Part shown: positions 1 through 12,500 of the stretch, one piece after another
Layout of the letters: each line of letters opens with the position of its first letter
How positions within the stretch are numbered: the first letter of the stretch is position 1
Source: Acestrorhynchus altus
Lineage: Eukaryota > Chordata > Actinopteri > Characiformes > Acestrorhynchidae
Length of the DNA: 64,000 nt
Reading direction: 5' to 3'
Assembly: GCA_034509495.1 (NCBI GenBank)
Contig: CM067506.1
Coordinates: forward strand, 20,133,392-20,197,391
Notes under the pieces: generated by a model
What the model was told of the DNA's origin: nothing
Database searches by the model: none
What the model saw: the letters and a program-made list of their open reading frames with translations, nothing else
Made by a program: the position numbers and the translations under genes

Positions 1-397
1 TATTCAGAACTAATAATTTTCACAAGTACCCATCTTTTTTTTCTGTAGCAGGACCAAGATAAAAGCAATATAAGAGTATCAGCTTCTTAATTTAGAGATA
101 GTTCATACTTCATTGTAGGAATTTAAAGTAGCAATGTGTCCTTTTTCCTCACAAGAAGAAAATACCTTTTTAGTTTTATCTGTTTAGTTATGTCACCTCC
201 ATTCCTCAGTTCAAATGAAGACCTATTATCCATGTTTAAATATGTTAAGAATGTCATATGACTGTGTGTAGATTGACATGTTCTAATACATGTTTGTACT
301 AGGAAACATTTGAGGTTGTACTGAAATGTTGAAATTATACACAGAATGCTGTTGAATATGGTAATTTAATTGTAGCTCTGTTCTTTTTTGTCTACAG

Positions 398-2490
398 GCT
401 CAATCCTGCAGAAAGACTTGGCAATAAGAAAAATGGCATCATTGACATCAAGAAACATAAGTAGGACATGTTCTTTCTAGCAAAACAAAATGTGGCATGA
501 GATTATTAGAGATGCTCTCGCAATCTTGCTCTCGCAATTGTGTGTTGGCTACAGTGCCCCAGTGGCTCCCTTTTATTCTGCCCACTAATCCTAACAGCAT
601 TTCTACAACAATTCTTTAGCATTTTTCATTATGTTATAAAGCTTTATTATATGTTTTTATAAATAAAATTGTCAAAAGCAGACCAAGAGCACATTCAGAG
701 GGAAAACAATTAGTGGTCAGAATGAGACACACAGCTGTTGCTGTCAGACATCAGCAGAGCAGTGGAGCTGCAAACAACAGGGTGACATTGATGCACTTGA
801 GTGGTGTGTTACCAGCCATCAGAGCAACAGTGCCTGAAATACATGCCCTCTGGGCAAATCAAAAGCAAACAAACAGGATCATAAATTTACTATGAAGTTA
901 TATCAAAACTGCGCTACAAACATATAACGTGATGATAAATAGTAACCAAAACATGAATACTATCCAGTGGTACACAGTGTCCTTTGTAGCATATGATGAA
1001 TATGATGCTAATCAGAACACGTGACCTGTATGTGTGCTGCTGATTGTCATAAATATGTATGTTTGGTGGAAAATGTATACTTGATGACTAATGTCGAGCA
1101 TTATTGTAAACCTTCTGAGAGCCTCAGTATTAGTATTTTAGTTATTTGAGTATCAGATCTTGTGCGTAAGTAGTCTAGGGCATATCTGTCCACTCACATC
1201 TTTTGTTCATCATCCAGTCATCCAATATGTATCATTGTAGTGTTCTAGTGTTTTACATATTATTTGTCTGTCTAGGGCATCACATGCTCACTATAGTAAA
1301 GAGGGTTAGTGCATTTAATTGCTTCTACTCTCAAAGGTGGTTTCAGGGTTTCAACTGGGAGGGATTGAGACGGAGGAAACTGACATCTCCCCTGAAGAGA
1401 GAGGTGAAGCGATTTGTTTTGAGTTGAATTGGAACAAAAAAATCATGGAAGTTACAGATAACAAATAGTAAATTAGTAGATATAAAAACATCTGATAAAT
1501 ATGTAGAGATACAAAGACAAATTATAATCTATATACAATTCACAGTTTGTGATCTAGATATAAGTTAGATATTAGTGCAAATATAAACATGGTAAACAGG
1601 GTATTTACATTCAGATTTTCTGTTCCAGTTACCTGTACTTTTGCATGTTTTGCATATGCTCTTAATTCTTGGGCGGCTGCCTATGTTTATTTTAGAAAAA
1701 TGTTCTGCAACACCAACTAACCCTCTGGAAAATGTAATTGCCCCCTTAGTTACTCAATCAACTATTTTGCCTAAATTAAATTGATACCCAGGATCAAACT
1801 AGTCCAGGGGTCACCTGCCCTGCATCTGGAGAGCTGCTTTCCTTCAGATTTCAACTTGAAACCAAATCGTACACATTCAGCCAATCAAGAAGGTAGAAAT
1901 TAGTTGGATCAGGTGGGGAAGATTAGGGGTGAATCAAAAGTCCAGTCACAACTTTCAAAATGTGGCTGGACCACCAAAATGAAAGAACCCAGATTGACCT
2001 AAATCTAAAAGTAAACCTAATGCTAAAGCTGAGTTGAAAATGGCAGTGGTAGGGAATGGTTTGATTAACCTTTGCTGTTTTGGGGCCTGGCCATCTTGTC
2101 ATAATTGGCAAGCTAATGACTATGTGTTGTAAAACTTGCATTTACAAATAAAATTCCATGTTTTCTGATGTTCTCCATATTTAAAATGACATGTTATTTG
2201 AGGATATGAATCTATGTATTGTAATGTATATGCAAAATTAGAGGTACATTGGTGTACATTTTAGATCAGGTATGTGACTGTATATCAGATATAATGTGAG
2301 ATGGATTGTTGTGAATCTGATCATTATGTGAAATTAATTTTGAAACTGTTGATTTTTTAATATTCTCTGAATATGAATCTCTTGTTTTATCCAGCTGAAA
2401 GGCCCTTTGGATCACAGTCATTTCGACATGTTTCCTCCTGAGCTTGAGGAGCCTCCAGATGAACTTTCTGGCTGGGATAAAGACTTCTGA
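398..2490 (+). CDS. prkg2: prkg2, cGMP-dependent protein kinase II, 3' end only
   Basis: These are the last three coding exons of a cGMP-dependent protein kinase, a serine/threonine AGC kinase activated by cGMP. Exons: 398-460, 1337-1403 and 2395-2490 (stop TGA 2488-2490). All joins are AG/GT and phase-consistent. The translated piece has the end of the kinase domain (NPAERLGNKKNG, then GFNWEGL) and the AGC-kinase C-terminal tail ending PPDELSGWDKDF. That ending fits type II (PRKG2) rather than PRKG1, whose tail differs. Type II is known as a myristoylated membrane-bound kinase of epithelium, cartilage and brain; the cGMP-binding domains and N-terminus lie upstream of this window. A polyadenylation signal AATAAA at 2730-2735 is the likely transcript end. 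Assignment to prkg2 is firm; whether it is one of several fish paralogues cannot be told. Confidence 0.93.
1790..1935. repeat. Interspersed repeat copy A (in last prkg2 intron)
   Basis: A stretch with the words CATTCAGCCAATCA and ATTAGTTGGATCAGGTG, which recur in the same order and orientation at 28290-28350. This marks a dispersed, probably non-autonomous DNA-transposon-type repeat common in fish. Family not identified. Confidence 0.5.
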
Positions 2491-3221
2491 GACAATCTTC
2501 CAAAATAACCAGATATTGAACATGTTCCTTGCAGCATGTGGCTGTTACAGTATGTAAAGGGGGGCACAAATTGTGACGGACACAGATGCAACATGTGCTT
2601 CAGAAATCCTTCCATCATTCCTTGCGGTCTTAAAGAACTTTCATACTGGATGATAAAACACCAAACAACATGAATCAGTCATTCATGTTTCAACCATTTA
2701 ACAAAAGAAAAATGACGTGATCCTGGCAAAATAAAGAACCAACTGAAGATAAATAACATAAATATATGTCTGCTTAAACAATGCTGACTGTGTAAAAGGA
2801 AAAGATGATTACAGGTATTAAACCTACTAAACCCTTGCCTTTTTTAACTTAAATCATTAACAAGATATTTTGTGCCAAATGGTTATAACTGATGGGTCAC
2901 ATTTCCTTTGAGATACTTCTGTTCCACATTTTACAATGTCTTCTTTCAGCAACATTTTGATTTATTTTTTACTTGGAATCCAGATCTTCCTACGCAGTGT
3001 TTGTTGCCAATGATCAGGACTATTCTTGACTGGGTTATTTGTGATTCAGTAATCTCGACGTCAGTGTCTCTAAGCATAGTGTTGGATGGTATTGATCATG
3101 TCAGTACTCAGTATTATACCAAAGGGAACCTTTTTATCATAACTGTCAGCCAGAGACCAGATTTCCAGAAAGGAGAATTACTATTCCTCTTTATCTGAAG
3201 CACCCATGACATACATATATA
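2491..3221 (+). other. prkg2 3' UTR and downstream spacer
   Basis: The 3' UTR of prkg2 probably runs to shortly after AATAAA at 2730-2735. From there to the Tc1-type element starting at 3222 I see no gene or clear repeat. Confidence 0.5.
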
Positions 3222-4414
3222 CAGTATTGGAACAGTGAGGCCAATCCCTTCGTTTTTACTGTAAACTGAAAACATTTGGGTTTGACATTACACTATGAAT
3301 ATGATCAACATTTCAGCTTTGATTTCCAGGTATTTACATCTGGATCTGATACACAGTTTTGGAAGAAAGCACCTTTTGTCTGAAGCCACATATTTTTCTT
3401 TGAGCAAAGTTATTGGAATGTGAGTGACAGGTGTGTTTTGTAGTCCAGGTGTGTCCTGTTCCATTGATTATTCAAACAATAAATAGCACTGAATGTATTC
3501 TCTCAGGTTTGGATGTTCCCTTGGATTTTCTTCCCTTATAGTTAGAAAAATAACCAACATGGAAGCCAGAGAGCTGATTATGGGTGAAAAAACAGTGGCT
3601 TTGAAGCTGAGAAAAGATGGAAAATCAATCCGTGCACAAATATTAGCTATCACCAGTACAACCATTTGGAATGTCCTGAAGAAGAAAATTGTCACTGGTG
3701 TATTAAATAACATGTCGAACAGGTAGACCAGGGTAAACAACAGCAGTTCATGACAGAAACCTTGTAAGTAGTGTAAAGAAAGATCCTAAAACAACTGTTG
3801 GTGATGTCATCAACAACCAGAGGGCAGGAGTGAAGGTCTCGGTCTACTGTTTGCAGAAGGCTTCATGAAGAAAAGTACAGAGGCTTCTTCAGAAGACACA
3901 AATCAATAATTAGCAAGTGAAGAAGTACAGAAGACAAGTCTCAGAGGTTTTATGAACTGCTGAGACAAAGGTGAACCTTTTTGAATATGATGGAAAGGCT
4001 ACCATTTGGAGAAAGAAAGGATCTGCTCCTGATTCCGAACATATACGCTCATCTGTGAAACCCAGTGGACTTGCATGGCTTCTTCTGGGACTGGCTCATT
4101 AATCTTCATTGATGATGTGACACATGATGGCAGCATTAAAATGAACTCCGACATCTACAGAAACATTTCGTCAATTTAAATAAAGCTACAACCAGACTGA
4201 TTAGATCCTTCATTGTGCAGTTAAATAATATCACAAAACATGCTGCAAGTCAAAAGGTGCTATATTCTGAACTGTGTATCTGATCCAGATGTAAATACTT
4301 GGAAATAAAGCAGAAATTTGGATAACTTGTCTCATATTAAATTTTATTTATTTGTCAAATCCATGTTTCCAGTATACAGCAGAAAAAGGGATTGGCCTCC
4401 CTGTCCCAATACTT
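3222..4414 (+). mobile_element. Degenerate Tc1/mariner-type transposon with inverted termini
   Basis: About 1.2 kb bounded by inverted repeats: CAGTATTGGAACAGTGAGGC from 3222 matches the reverse complement of the segment ending near 4414 (GGATTGGCCTCCCTGTCCCA). A second, inner inverted match (3325-3385 against 4250-4320) makes the termini long, as in IR/DR-type Tc1 elements. Inside, 3559-3726 encodes a peptide starting MEARELIMGEKTVALKLRKD, which looks like a helix-turn-helix N-terminus of a Tc1-type transposase. It soon stops, and the DDE region is not readable. The copy is therefore dead; the exact family is unassigned. Confidence 0.75.
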
Positions 4415-5329
4415 TTGGAGTGGAGTGTAGTTAACTATGTTTTAACACTAAATATTGATACATATGTTTTGTTTAATCAGTTTTTATCATTTATTGCCCA
4501 GCATTTATTTATCACTTGTATGCTTATGTATGTGATCAGCTTCATTTGTCTGTTGATTACATTTTTTGCCTGACATTTGCATTTAACTTGTGTTCATATT
4601 GTTCTTTAAAAAATGTACATCCATGGCCATAACAATAGGTTTTAAGAGCTAATAAACTCCATTAGCTCCGAGAGCTAAAGCACTTCCATTGCTTTTTTTG
4701 ACTCACATTGTAATCTGTTCATCCACTCCTTTCTTACAAATATCAGCATGTTTCTCTGCATAATAGATACATTTAATTATTACCACTATTTATAATAATA
4801 CATTCAATTCATTATTGTTGTACTTTGGTCATCTGATCTCCACTCATGTTGTAAAGGAGCAGCAGTGCCCTCTTCTGGCCAACCACAGTAGTCACAATCA
4901 ATGGAAAGTGTAACAGAGAGCTAGTACATCTGTACCAGTTGGTTTTAAAGTCATAGTGTTACTGTGGTGGAGTATGTAATATATTGTGAATGTACTGTTA
5001 CTTCAAGTGTTGTCCAGGAATAGAGCACTTTGACAGGCACTGTGGGCCTTGACACAGATGATACCGTCCAAATCCAAATCCTATCATACATTTCATAAAA
5101 TTGTCTGAGATTGTCAGTGTACTGTTATGTACTATCGGCTACAGTAACAGCATGTCATATTTAAAAATGAAAACAAACAAACAAACAAAAAAACCTAAAT
5201 ACTGACTAAATGGTCAGTGCAAATGACAGTATTATTTTCAAGTCACCAACCATTAATAAATCAAAGTATAAATCATATTTTATTGAACAAAGCTCTCAAT
5301 AATAACAGTATTTACTCCAAATGCACTGT
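4415..5329. other. Intergenic, nothing recognised
   Basis: AT-rich spacer with short A-rich runs (5165-5200). No coding potential or clear repeat boundary was seen. Confidence 0.4.
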
Positions 5330-5945
5330 TCCAAATTATTATGCACAATGGAGTTTCAAAACATTGTATAGGTTGTAAGGAACTGAAAATGGTAATTTGT
5401 TGATTTGCAGCATTTAGAGGTCACATTTACTGAAATCAAAAGCAATTTCAATGAAAAACATAACAGGCCAAGTTACATATTAACATATGATCCCTTCTTT
5501 AAACTTAAATTTTGCACCTGTTTAACCCAGAGGGAGGATGGTGGCCACATCATCTTTCCTTTTGTGCCCATAGCAGCCAGTGACACATGCATTCTTTGCA
5601 GCATGATATGGTACATTGTCAGGCTTGAAGGTGATTTTTTTATGGAAGGCACAGTTTAGTGGTACCATGGACGAAATGGTTAGAAATAAACTGAGGTCAT
5701 TTTTGCATCTTCATGGCCCCTAATGTGGCCTAATTCAGGCCCAAAACTCGGCTACTTCCTTGCTGCTTAATAATATGGCACATCTTTTTTAAATAATTTT
5801 CCTTTAATTGGGCTCACCTGGAAAACTAATGATCAGAGGTGTCTGAGGTTGAGTTCAGTGATCCAAAGAGCCCTGGAACACAATAACATCCTTTAGTGTC
5901 ATTGAAAAAATGACACTTAAATCCAATTTGCATAATAATTTGGAA
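5330..5945 (-). mobile_element. Short Tc1-like/MITE element with AAATTATTATGC termini
   Basis: Terminal inverted repeats are visible: CCAAATTATTATGCACAATG near 5332 and its inverse around TTTGCATAATAATTTGGAA near 5926-5945. The roughly 600 bp interior carries a broken minus-strand reading frame with several stops. Termini of this kind belong to a widespread teleost DNA transposon family. A (CA)n tract follows at 5992-6018. Confidence 0.65.
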
Positions 5946-6059
5946 TATGGTGTAGAAAAATGACTCAAAGAGCCACTTGAATACTAAGCAAACACACACA
6001 CACACATACACACACACACTTGTTATTGTCTGCCATTTATTACACTTTTGCACTGTTTG

Positions 6060-6690
6060 GTTCTTGCACTATTGCTACTCATGCTTCTTGCACATGCTCC
6101 TTTGACCATCAGTGGTGCTGCCATGGAGAAGATGAGCAGCACCAATTCTTTTTGGGTTGCTCTGTCCTAGAGCAACAACATAGCAACATCACTGGCCAGA
6201 AAAGCCCCACTTCATCTGTAACTGAGAAAAGCTGGAGCCCCAACCCGCATAATGTGCGAACTTCAATAGTGGTGCCATTCAGAGCATCCTGACCAGCTGT
6301 ATCAGTGTGTGGTATGGCGCCTGCACCTCGTATTGCCATCCAGCACATCATGAGAGCAGCTGAGAAGATTGTTGGCACCTCTCCCCCTTCCCTCCAGGAC
6401 ATCCACAGCACCTGCCTCACTAGGGAATCCCTAGTGATTCAGCCCACCCAATCCACAGCTCCTTCAGCCTGTTGCCATCAGGGAGGAGACTGCTGAGTCT
6501 TCAAACCAGAACCAGCAGACTGAGGGACAGCTCCATCTACCAGGCAGTCAGGATGCTCAACTCTCTTTCTCTCTCTCTTGGAGATCATTTGTGCCATTAT
6601 TGGTCACATGGTATAACTCCTCCTCACTGTGTTGGGACATTATTACACATCGAGCCACTAACAGGACAGGCTCAATGAATATGGCTGGAC
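6060..6690 (+). mobile_element. LINE fragment, 3' part of reverse transcriptase ORF
   Basis: Plus-strand fragments read ISVWYGAC, then a frameshifted AAEKIVGTSPPSLQDIHST and LPSGRRLLSLQTRTSRLRDS. The same motif order (ISVWFGNY, TQLPTIQDIY, LPSGRRYRSLGSHTSRLRKS) occurs in the longer LINE at 24000-25665. This is the C-terminal region of a Rex1/L2-group non-LTR retrotransposon, 5'-truncated and frameshifted, ending in the GATTA-repeat tail at about 6690-6735. Confidence 0.75.
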
Positions 6691-7500
6691 GTTATTAGAT
6701 TGTATTAGATTAGATTAGATTACATTAGATTAGATTCGACTTTATTGTCATTGTACAGACTACATGTACAGAGCCAATGAAATGCAGTTAGGATCTACCA
6801 GAATGGCAGTAAATGGTACTATTTACAAAAAGTGCTGTAGTATCCATGCAGGTGGAGCAATGAGTCATGCAGGTATGAGGTACATTATTATTATGTACAA
6901 TAATAATGCAAATTATTAATAAAGTAAATTATGATGAATAAAGTACAATAACAGTGCAGAGGGTGCAAGGATGCAGATAAGTAGCAGTGCAAAGTTAATT
7001 AAGTGGCAGTGTCCTTGTTATTAAAGTGGCATTGCAGAGTTCAGCAGGGTCACAGCTTTCTAGCCTGGATTTCCTCCTGAAATCCAGGATGATCTCCTTG
7101 GTTTTCTGGGTGTTAAGCGCCAGGTTGTTGTTGGTGCACCATGCAGCCAGATGCTGCACCTCGTCCCTGTAGGCTGTCTTGTCATTGTCACTGATCAGAC
7201 TTACCACCATGGTGTCATCCACGAATTTGATTATGGTGCTGGAACACAAAGTTTTATGTCCTCTTGCGGTGCAGGAGATATTTTGATGAAATTTTGGAAG
7301 TCCAAAACTCAGATTGCTGTAGTTAAAATCCCCCACTTCAATAAAGGCTGAGTCCAGGTGGACAGTTTGCTAATAGCAGCACAAAGGACTTCCATAGCTA
7401 CATTTGCATCCGGAGGTACATAAACAGCAGCAGCGACAATGCAGGTGAACTCACGGGACAGAAATAATGATGGAGCCGCCGTCTTGTGGTTCTATTAGTA
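6691..7500 (-). mobile_element. LINE fragment with endonuclease joined to reverse transcriptase by deletion
   Basis: Reading on the minus strand from about 7500: an endonuclease piece (AAAVYVPPDANVAMEVLCAA, later GDFNYSNLSFGLPKFHQ) runs within about 30 residues into reverse-transcriptase sequence (IIKFVDDTMVV, with the catalytic DD box changed from FADD to FVDD, then TQKTKEIILDFRR). Most of the RT palm is missing, so an internal deletion joined the two domains. The 3' end carries the GATTA tail shared with the 6060-6690 copy. Same group as 24000-25665. Confidence 0.72.
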
Positions 7501-7904
7501 AATTGCACCTTTGTGTGTCTGCTGGTTGAATCTCTCACTGCTGTGATCAGATTGCGCTTAGTTTAAAATGTGTAAACAATGAGACGTGTAATTTGTGTCA
7601 TGAATTTAGCCCAACATACAATTTGTAAAAGCTGAATAAACACTGTAAGAAGTAATAGGTGATGAACTGTTTGTAGATGACATAATTATTCCCGAATAAT
7701 AAAAATGTTCCAACATGAGCAGAGCACCTGAGGATTATTGTATAATTTCCACAATGTCTTTTCCCACTACTGTTGTAGTAGCAGATTTTAAACAGTGAGT
7801 TCATGGTCAGTGACAATGTCACTCCTTTTGTTGTTAAATAATTGCGTGGTATAAATGTCTGCATTCAGCTGTAGCTCTCCACTAAGTGTCAAACCCTAGG
7901 TAGT

Positions 7905-8670
7905 GTGGAAAGTGACACTATCAGGCCAGATCATTTTGGCAAATTTGAGGCAGGCTGTTATATGCCTTTTACTAAGGAGGGACTTCCATCTGGCCACTCT
8001 ACCATACAGGCCTGTTTGGTGCAGTGCTCCAGAAACAATAGTCCTTCAGCAAGGTTTTCCTCTCTTCACAGAGCAATGTTGTTTAATGACCATTGGGTTC
8101 CTGGTCACTTCCCTAACTAAGGCCTTTCGACTATGATCAATCAGTTAGGTTGGATCGTCAGCTCTAGGTAGAGTCCTGGTGGTCCCAAACTTCTTCCATT
8201 TATTGATGATGGAGACCACTGTGCTCATTTGGGATCTACAATGTAGCAAAGATTTTTCTGTACCCTTCCCCAGATCTGTGTCTTGATACAATCTTGTCTT
8301 GGAGGTCTACAGGCAAATCCTTAGACTACATGGCTGGGTTTGTGCGATGACATACACTTTCTACTACAGGACCTTATATAAACAGGAGTGAGCCTGTCCG
8401 AATCATGTTCAGTCAACTTAATTAACCATGGATGTCCTCCAAACAAGTGGTAGAAACACCTGAAGGATGATCAGTAACAAGATGTATCTGAGCTCAATTG
8501 AATGTCATGGCAAAGGCTGTAAATACTTACGCACGTTATACTTTGTCATCTTCGGGCATCACATGTAGAATTTTAAGGGGAAATATTTGTGTAATCCAAT
8601 TTGGAATAAGGATGTAACATAACAAAGTGTACTAAAAGTGAAGTGCTGTGAATACTTTCCGAATGCACTG
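7905..8670 (-). mobile_element. Tc1 transposon remnant, truncated
   Basis: The minus strand encodes RTIVSGALHQTGLYGRVAR, the helix-turn-helix region of a Tc1 transposase, starting near 8070 and followed by KSLLSKRHITACLKFAK. The element's 5' terminus lies at 8560-8670 and ends in GAATACTTTCCGAATGCACT, a variant of the terminal repeat also seen at 12231 and 13125. The DDE domain and other terminus are lost at about 7905. Frameshifts make it non-functional. Confidence 0.78.
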
Positions 8671-9516
8671 TATGTACTGATTTTGAGACTCAGAACCTCT
8701 GAACATACTAATGTGAATGCATGACCCATGTAATTTTCAGGCCTCATCTGAAGTGCCATTTGAATGCTTTCACATCATAATTATTGGTAAAACTGGAGGA
8801 AAAATACAATTAAAATCCATAAAAGTTGAAATTTATTGGTCAGATATCTGCTATAGGAAACTGACAAATGAGGGCAGATTGTGATAGACTTAACTATACC
8901 AAACGGACTAAATGATATTGAAAGATACTCGTGATCAAATTAACATGGAGTTTGGGGGATACAAGAAGATGTGTTTTTACATGAATTTCAAAGTTTTAAG
9001 AAACTGTGTCAAATCCATTGTTTAATACAACCACACACCATCACTGTATGTGTGGCTGTAATAAACACACCGGTGGTTGGAGGTCTTTGAGAACCTACAC
9101 AACTTGGGAATGGTGAATATACACATGATATACAGCAGATAAATAAATAGAAATAGAGCCAATTTTCATTAAAACACTCATGCACAATCTTAATGTTTGA
9201 AGGAGCACAGCTCCACTTTCCAACAACTTCTCATAAGACAATATGCCCCAGTACCTCTAATCAACACATAGCTTCAGCCATGATAAATAGGAGTTATATA
9301 AAATGGCACAATCATATAAAACTGCCTTAAAACAAAAACCGAAAACAAATATGCATCTTATAAAGAGACCACACTGTTTGTTCTCCACGTGACCGTTATC
9401 CCATCTCTTCATATCTGCAGTTCTGGATTTGGCAGACTCCACATGTGCAGCACTTTAGATCCACCTGCTGTTGGCAGTGTTGAGACCACTGGAGAGAACT
9501 GTCCACTACCAACTCA
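8671..9516 (-). other. Probable zdhhc16 3' UTR and spacer
   Basis: Downstream of the zdhhc16 stop on the minus strand. An AATAAA signal (TTTATT on plus, 8832-8837) and an ATTAAA variant near 9022 are candidate polyadenylation signals. No other feature seen. Confidence 0.45.
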
Positions 9517-12500
9517 TCACACTGGCATCATGTCCTTTTTAAGTGGGTAGATGTCCCATGTCAGTCCATCGCCGTAAGGGACATGTCCAGAGGGCAGCAA
9601 AACCCTTGTGAGCCAATGACTGTTAACAAATTACATCACCAAGATGACTCTTTAAACTTTGCTTTAATTACATTTATAGATTAAGGACAGTAAATGCTGA
9701 AATATTAATAGCATTTATTTAATAGCCATGAATGGCAATAGAACTTATAATTTTACTTTATCAATCCCTACCTCTTTTTCTCTACACCAAAGAAGACCTT
9801 CCAGTTATTCAGTTTTCCATAGTTGAATGGATTCTTGTAGATCTGTAACAAACACCCACAAGCTTACTGGTTTATTGTTAAACAAAAAAGTACACCCAGT
9901 ATTCTGCTCTTTATTGTACAGACTGTATGACATGTATGAGCTTTGTGTATGTTCCTACCTTTCCACGCTTTGTCATGCGTTTGGCTTCTTTACTGTTGAT
10001 GTGTCTCTCAATACTAGTCTCTCCACGAGAGATGAGGATAGCATGCCAAATTGTCAGACCTCCCAAAGCAACTGCTACTGTGCTGTGGATCACAAGACAC
10101 ATTCAAAAAGGTCATCGGGACAAGTTACTATTCCACAGCAAAATTACTGATTGATGATCATATGAACAAGCTGAAGAAAAGTGATGAATTTGTGTACCTT
10201 GTAAGGACCCACATGTAGATAACACTCTTATGAAACATCCTGTCCTTAAAGGTGTAAGGTGGTGATGGTGTATGAGAGTAACTCTAAACAGGGAAAACAG
10301 GAAATAAAATTTCACATTGTTTAAAAATCCACCTCTATTATACTGTATCAACCTAAATAATAGTAAAATGGTACTGAACTGAAATTCACATTTTATACAA
10401 TTTTTAGAATACAAATGTCTCACACTGAATACTGTCCTGTTCAAATTTACTATCCTGGAAGAATCAAACACTGATAGACTTACAGAATCTTAATGGATAT
10501 TAAAATGTGCTAGTAGTTTAAGATGGCTTATCTGTAAGTGTCTTATTAAATGGAGGAAAAAGCAAAACCATAAATTGAATACATCTAAATTATGAATTTG
10601 GAATGGCTGGGAATAAAATTCTTATTATATAAGTACACTGATTGATATGAACCTATTCTTCATTTTAAACACTATCCTAAGTGAGGGATCTTTCAAGGCA
10701 AAAAAAAAAAAAAAAAAAAAAGACAAAATGTTAACCAACAAACAAGAACAATAACCTTAGTATAATAATATCCCGACTAAAGGAGTAAGAAAAATGAAAG
10801 CATATGAATGAATAAGTTGTTAAAATGAAAAACCTCAAGCTGACCACAGAAAAACCAAGGTGAGTTAAAAAGACTATAGTAGGATGCAGAGCTCTCTACT
10901 TCACCTCCCCAGTCATGGACTCTTGTGGTACAATTCCTATGAGCAGGCCAACACCTGTCACTGGAACCCCTTGCTTTTCCGCATCCATGTGTTTGAAGTG
11001 CTATTAAATTAATAGCATAGACAGAATTGGCAGTTACACCAAGCAAATGATCCCCATTTGGCAACAGATAAAGAAAGCAGGAGAAACAGTATTAATCAGA
11101 GAACATAAGACAGAGCAGAGCACAAAGAACAAACAAGACTGCAGGTTTCCCACATACTGAAAGCAAACTTGTTAGCTCTTTTCCCCGACTCAGGTTTTGA
11201 ATGAATTAATATGTGAGCCCCCTCATTTAACAGAATGTAAAACAACATTAAAATGTATTCAAATGAGAAATTAAAATCCTTACATCTATGGCATTATATG
11301 CATCTATAAAGAGGTTTCGGCCACTGACGCTGCAATACAGGCAGCCAAGAGTCATGTAGAGACAAAAGGAAAAGAAATAGCGGTGGTTGAAATGACCAAC
11401 ACAGTTGTTGAGCCAAGCTGAAAATGGGCAGATAAGGTTAATGGTGGAAGGGCAACATCAAGTAAATAACACTTTTACCATCAATCTAATAGAACAAGGT
11501 TCTCTTTCAAGACTGAATGGTCCCAAAACCTATTCTACAGTCTGGTGTCAAAGTATAACCACCCCAGTTCTCAAACCAGTCATTTGGGGCTCAAACATAG
11601 TCCAGAAAATTGTACAATGTACATTCTTGGTGACAGATTTGAGAAACATACACTTCAATGTATATTTATTGAACCATATTTTGTTAATAAGAAGATTTAA
11701 ATAGAAGAGTAAAATTTTTCATAGGCATCATTGGGTCAAATCCTAAACCACTAACAAATTGTCCAGTATATTCACTGGTGAACCATGTGTTTTACAGCAG
11801 AGGAACACTAAACTGTGTAGTGAGGTGGTCTCTTGTGGCCCTCTATCCATGAGAGTACCCCTATATCCAACAACTTCTTAAAAGGATACGACAGTGATGG
11901 TCCATTTTCAGTATACACCTGCAAAACACACAAAACACCTTAATGTGACGGCATCATGTAACGGCAGTATTGTCAGCACGCCTCAGACAAACACATTCTA
12001 TAAAATGTTCTTGACATAAAACTACAGTGACTACACTGTTCTTACGTGTTGCAAATTCCACAGTGATGAGTTCTTGCTGGTTTGGGAATTACACACTTTT
12101 TACAGACAGACACAAAGGCAAGGTCATTCTTTGTCTGAAAAAACAAAACAAAAAAAAAAACAGACAAAAGGCTTAAATTTCAAATTAAATATCAACATTT
12201 CACTTATGTTCACATATGTATTCTATGTAAAGTGCATCTGGAAAGTATTCACAGAACTTCACTTTTCGCACATTTTTTGTTACAGTCTTATTCCTAAATG
12301 GATTACATTCATTTTTCCCTTAAAATTCTCACAATGCTCCACGATAAAGTGAAAATACCTTGGTTGTCATTTATTAAAAATAATTTCTTAAACATATTTT
12401 CAATCACATATTTATTTTAATACAACATGTACATTCACAAATTATGCCATGACACTCAAATGCCTCTTGTTTCCACTGATCATCTTTCAGCTGTACATCG

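Noticed and set aside
6109..6420. 103-codon minus-strand ORF
   Set aside because: Antisense shadow of a plus-strand LINE fragment.
9765..9772. Early stop of zdhhc16 after GVEKK
   Set aside because: The in-frame TAG is part of a splice donor (GTAGGG); the next exon (9517-9619) supplies SHWLTRVLLPSG, which matches the family C-terminus.
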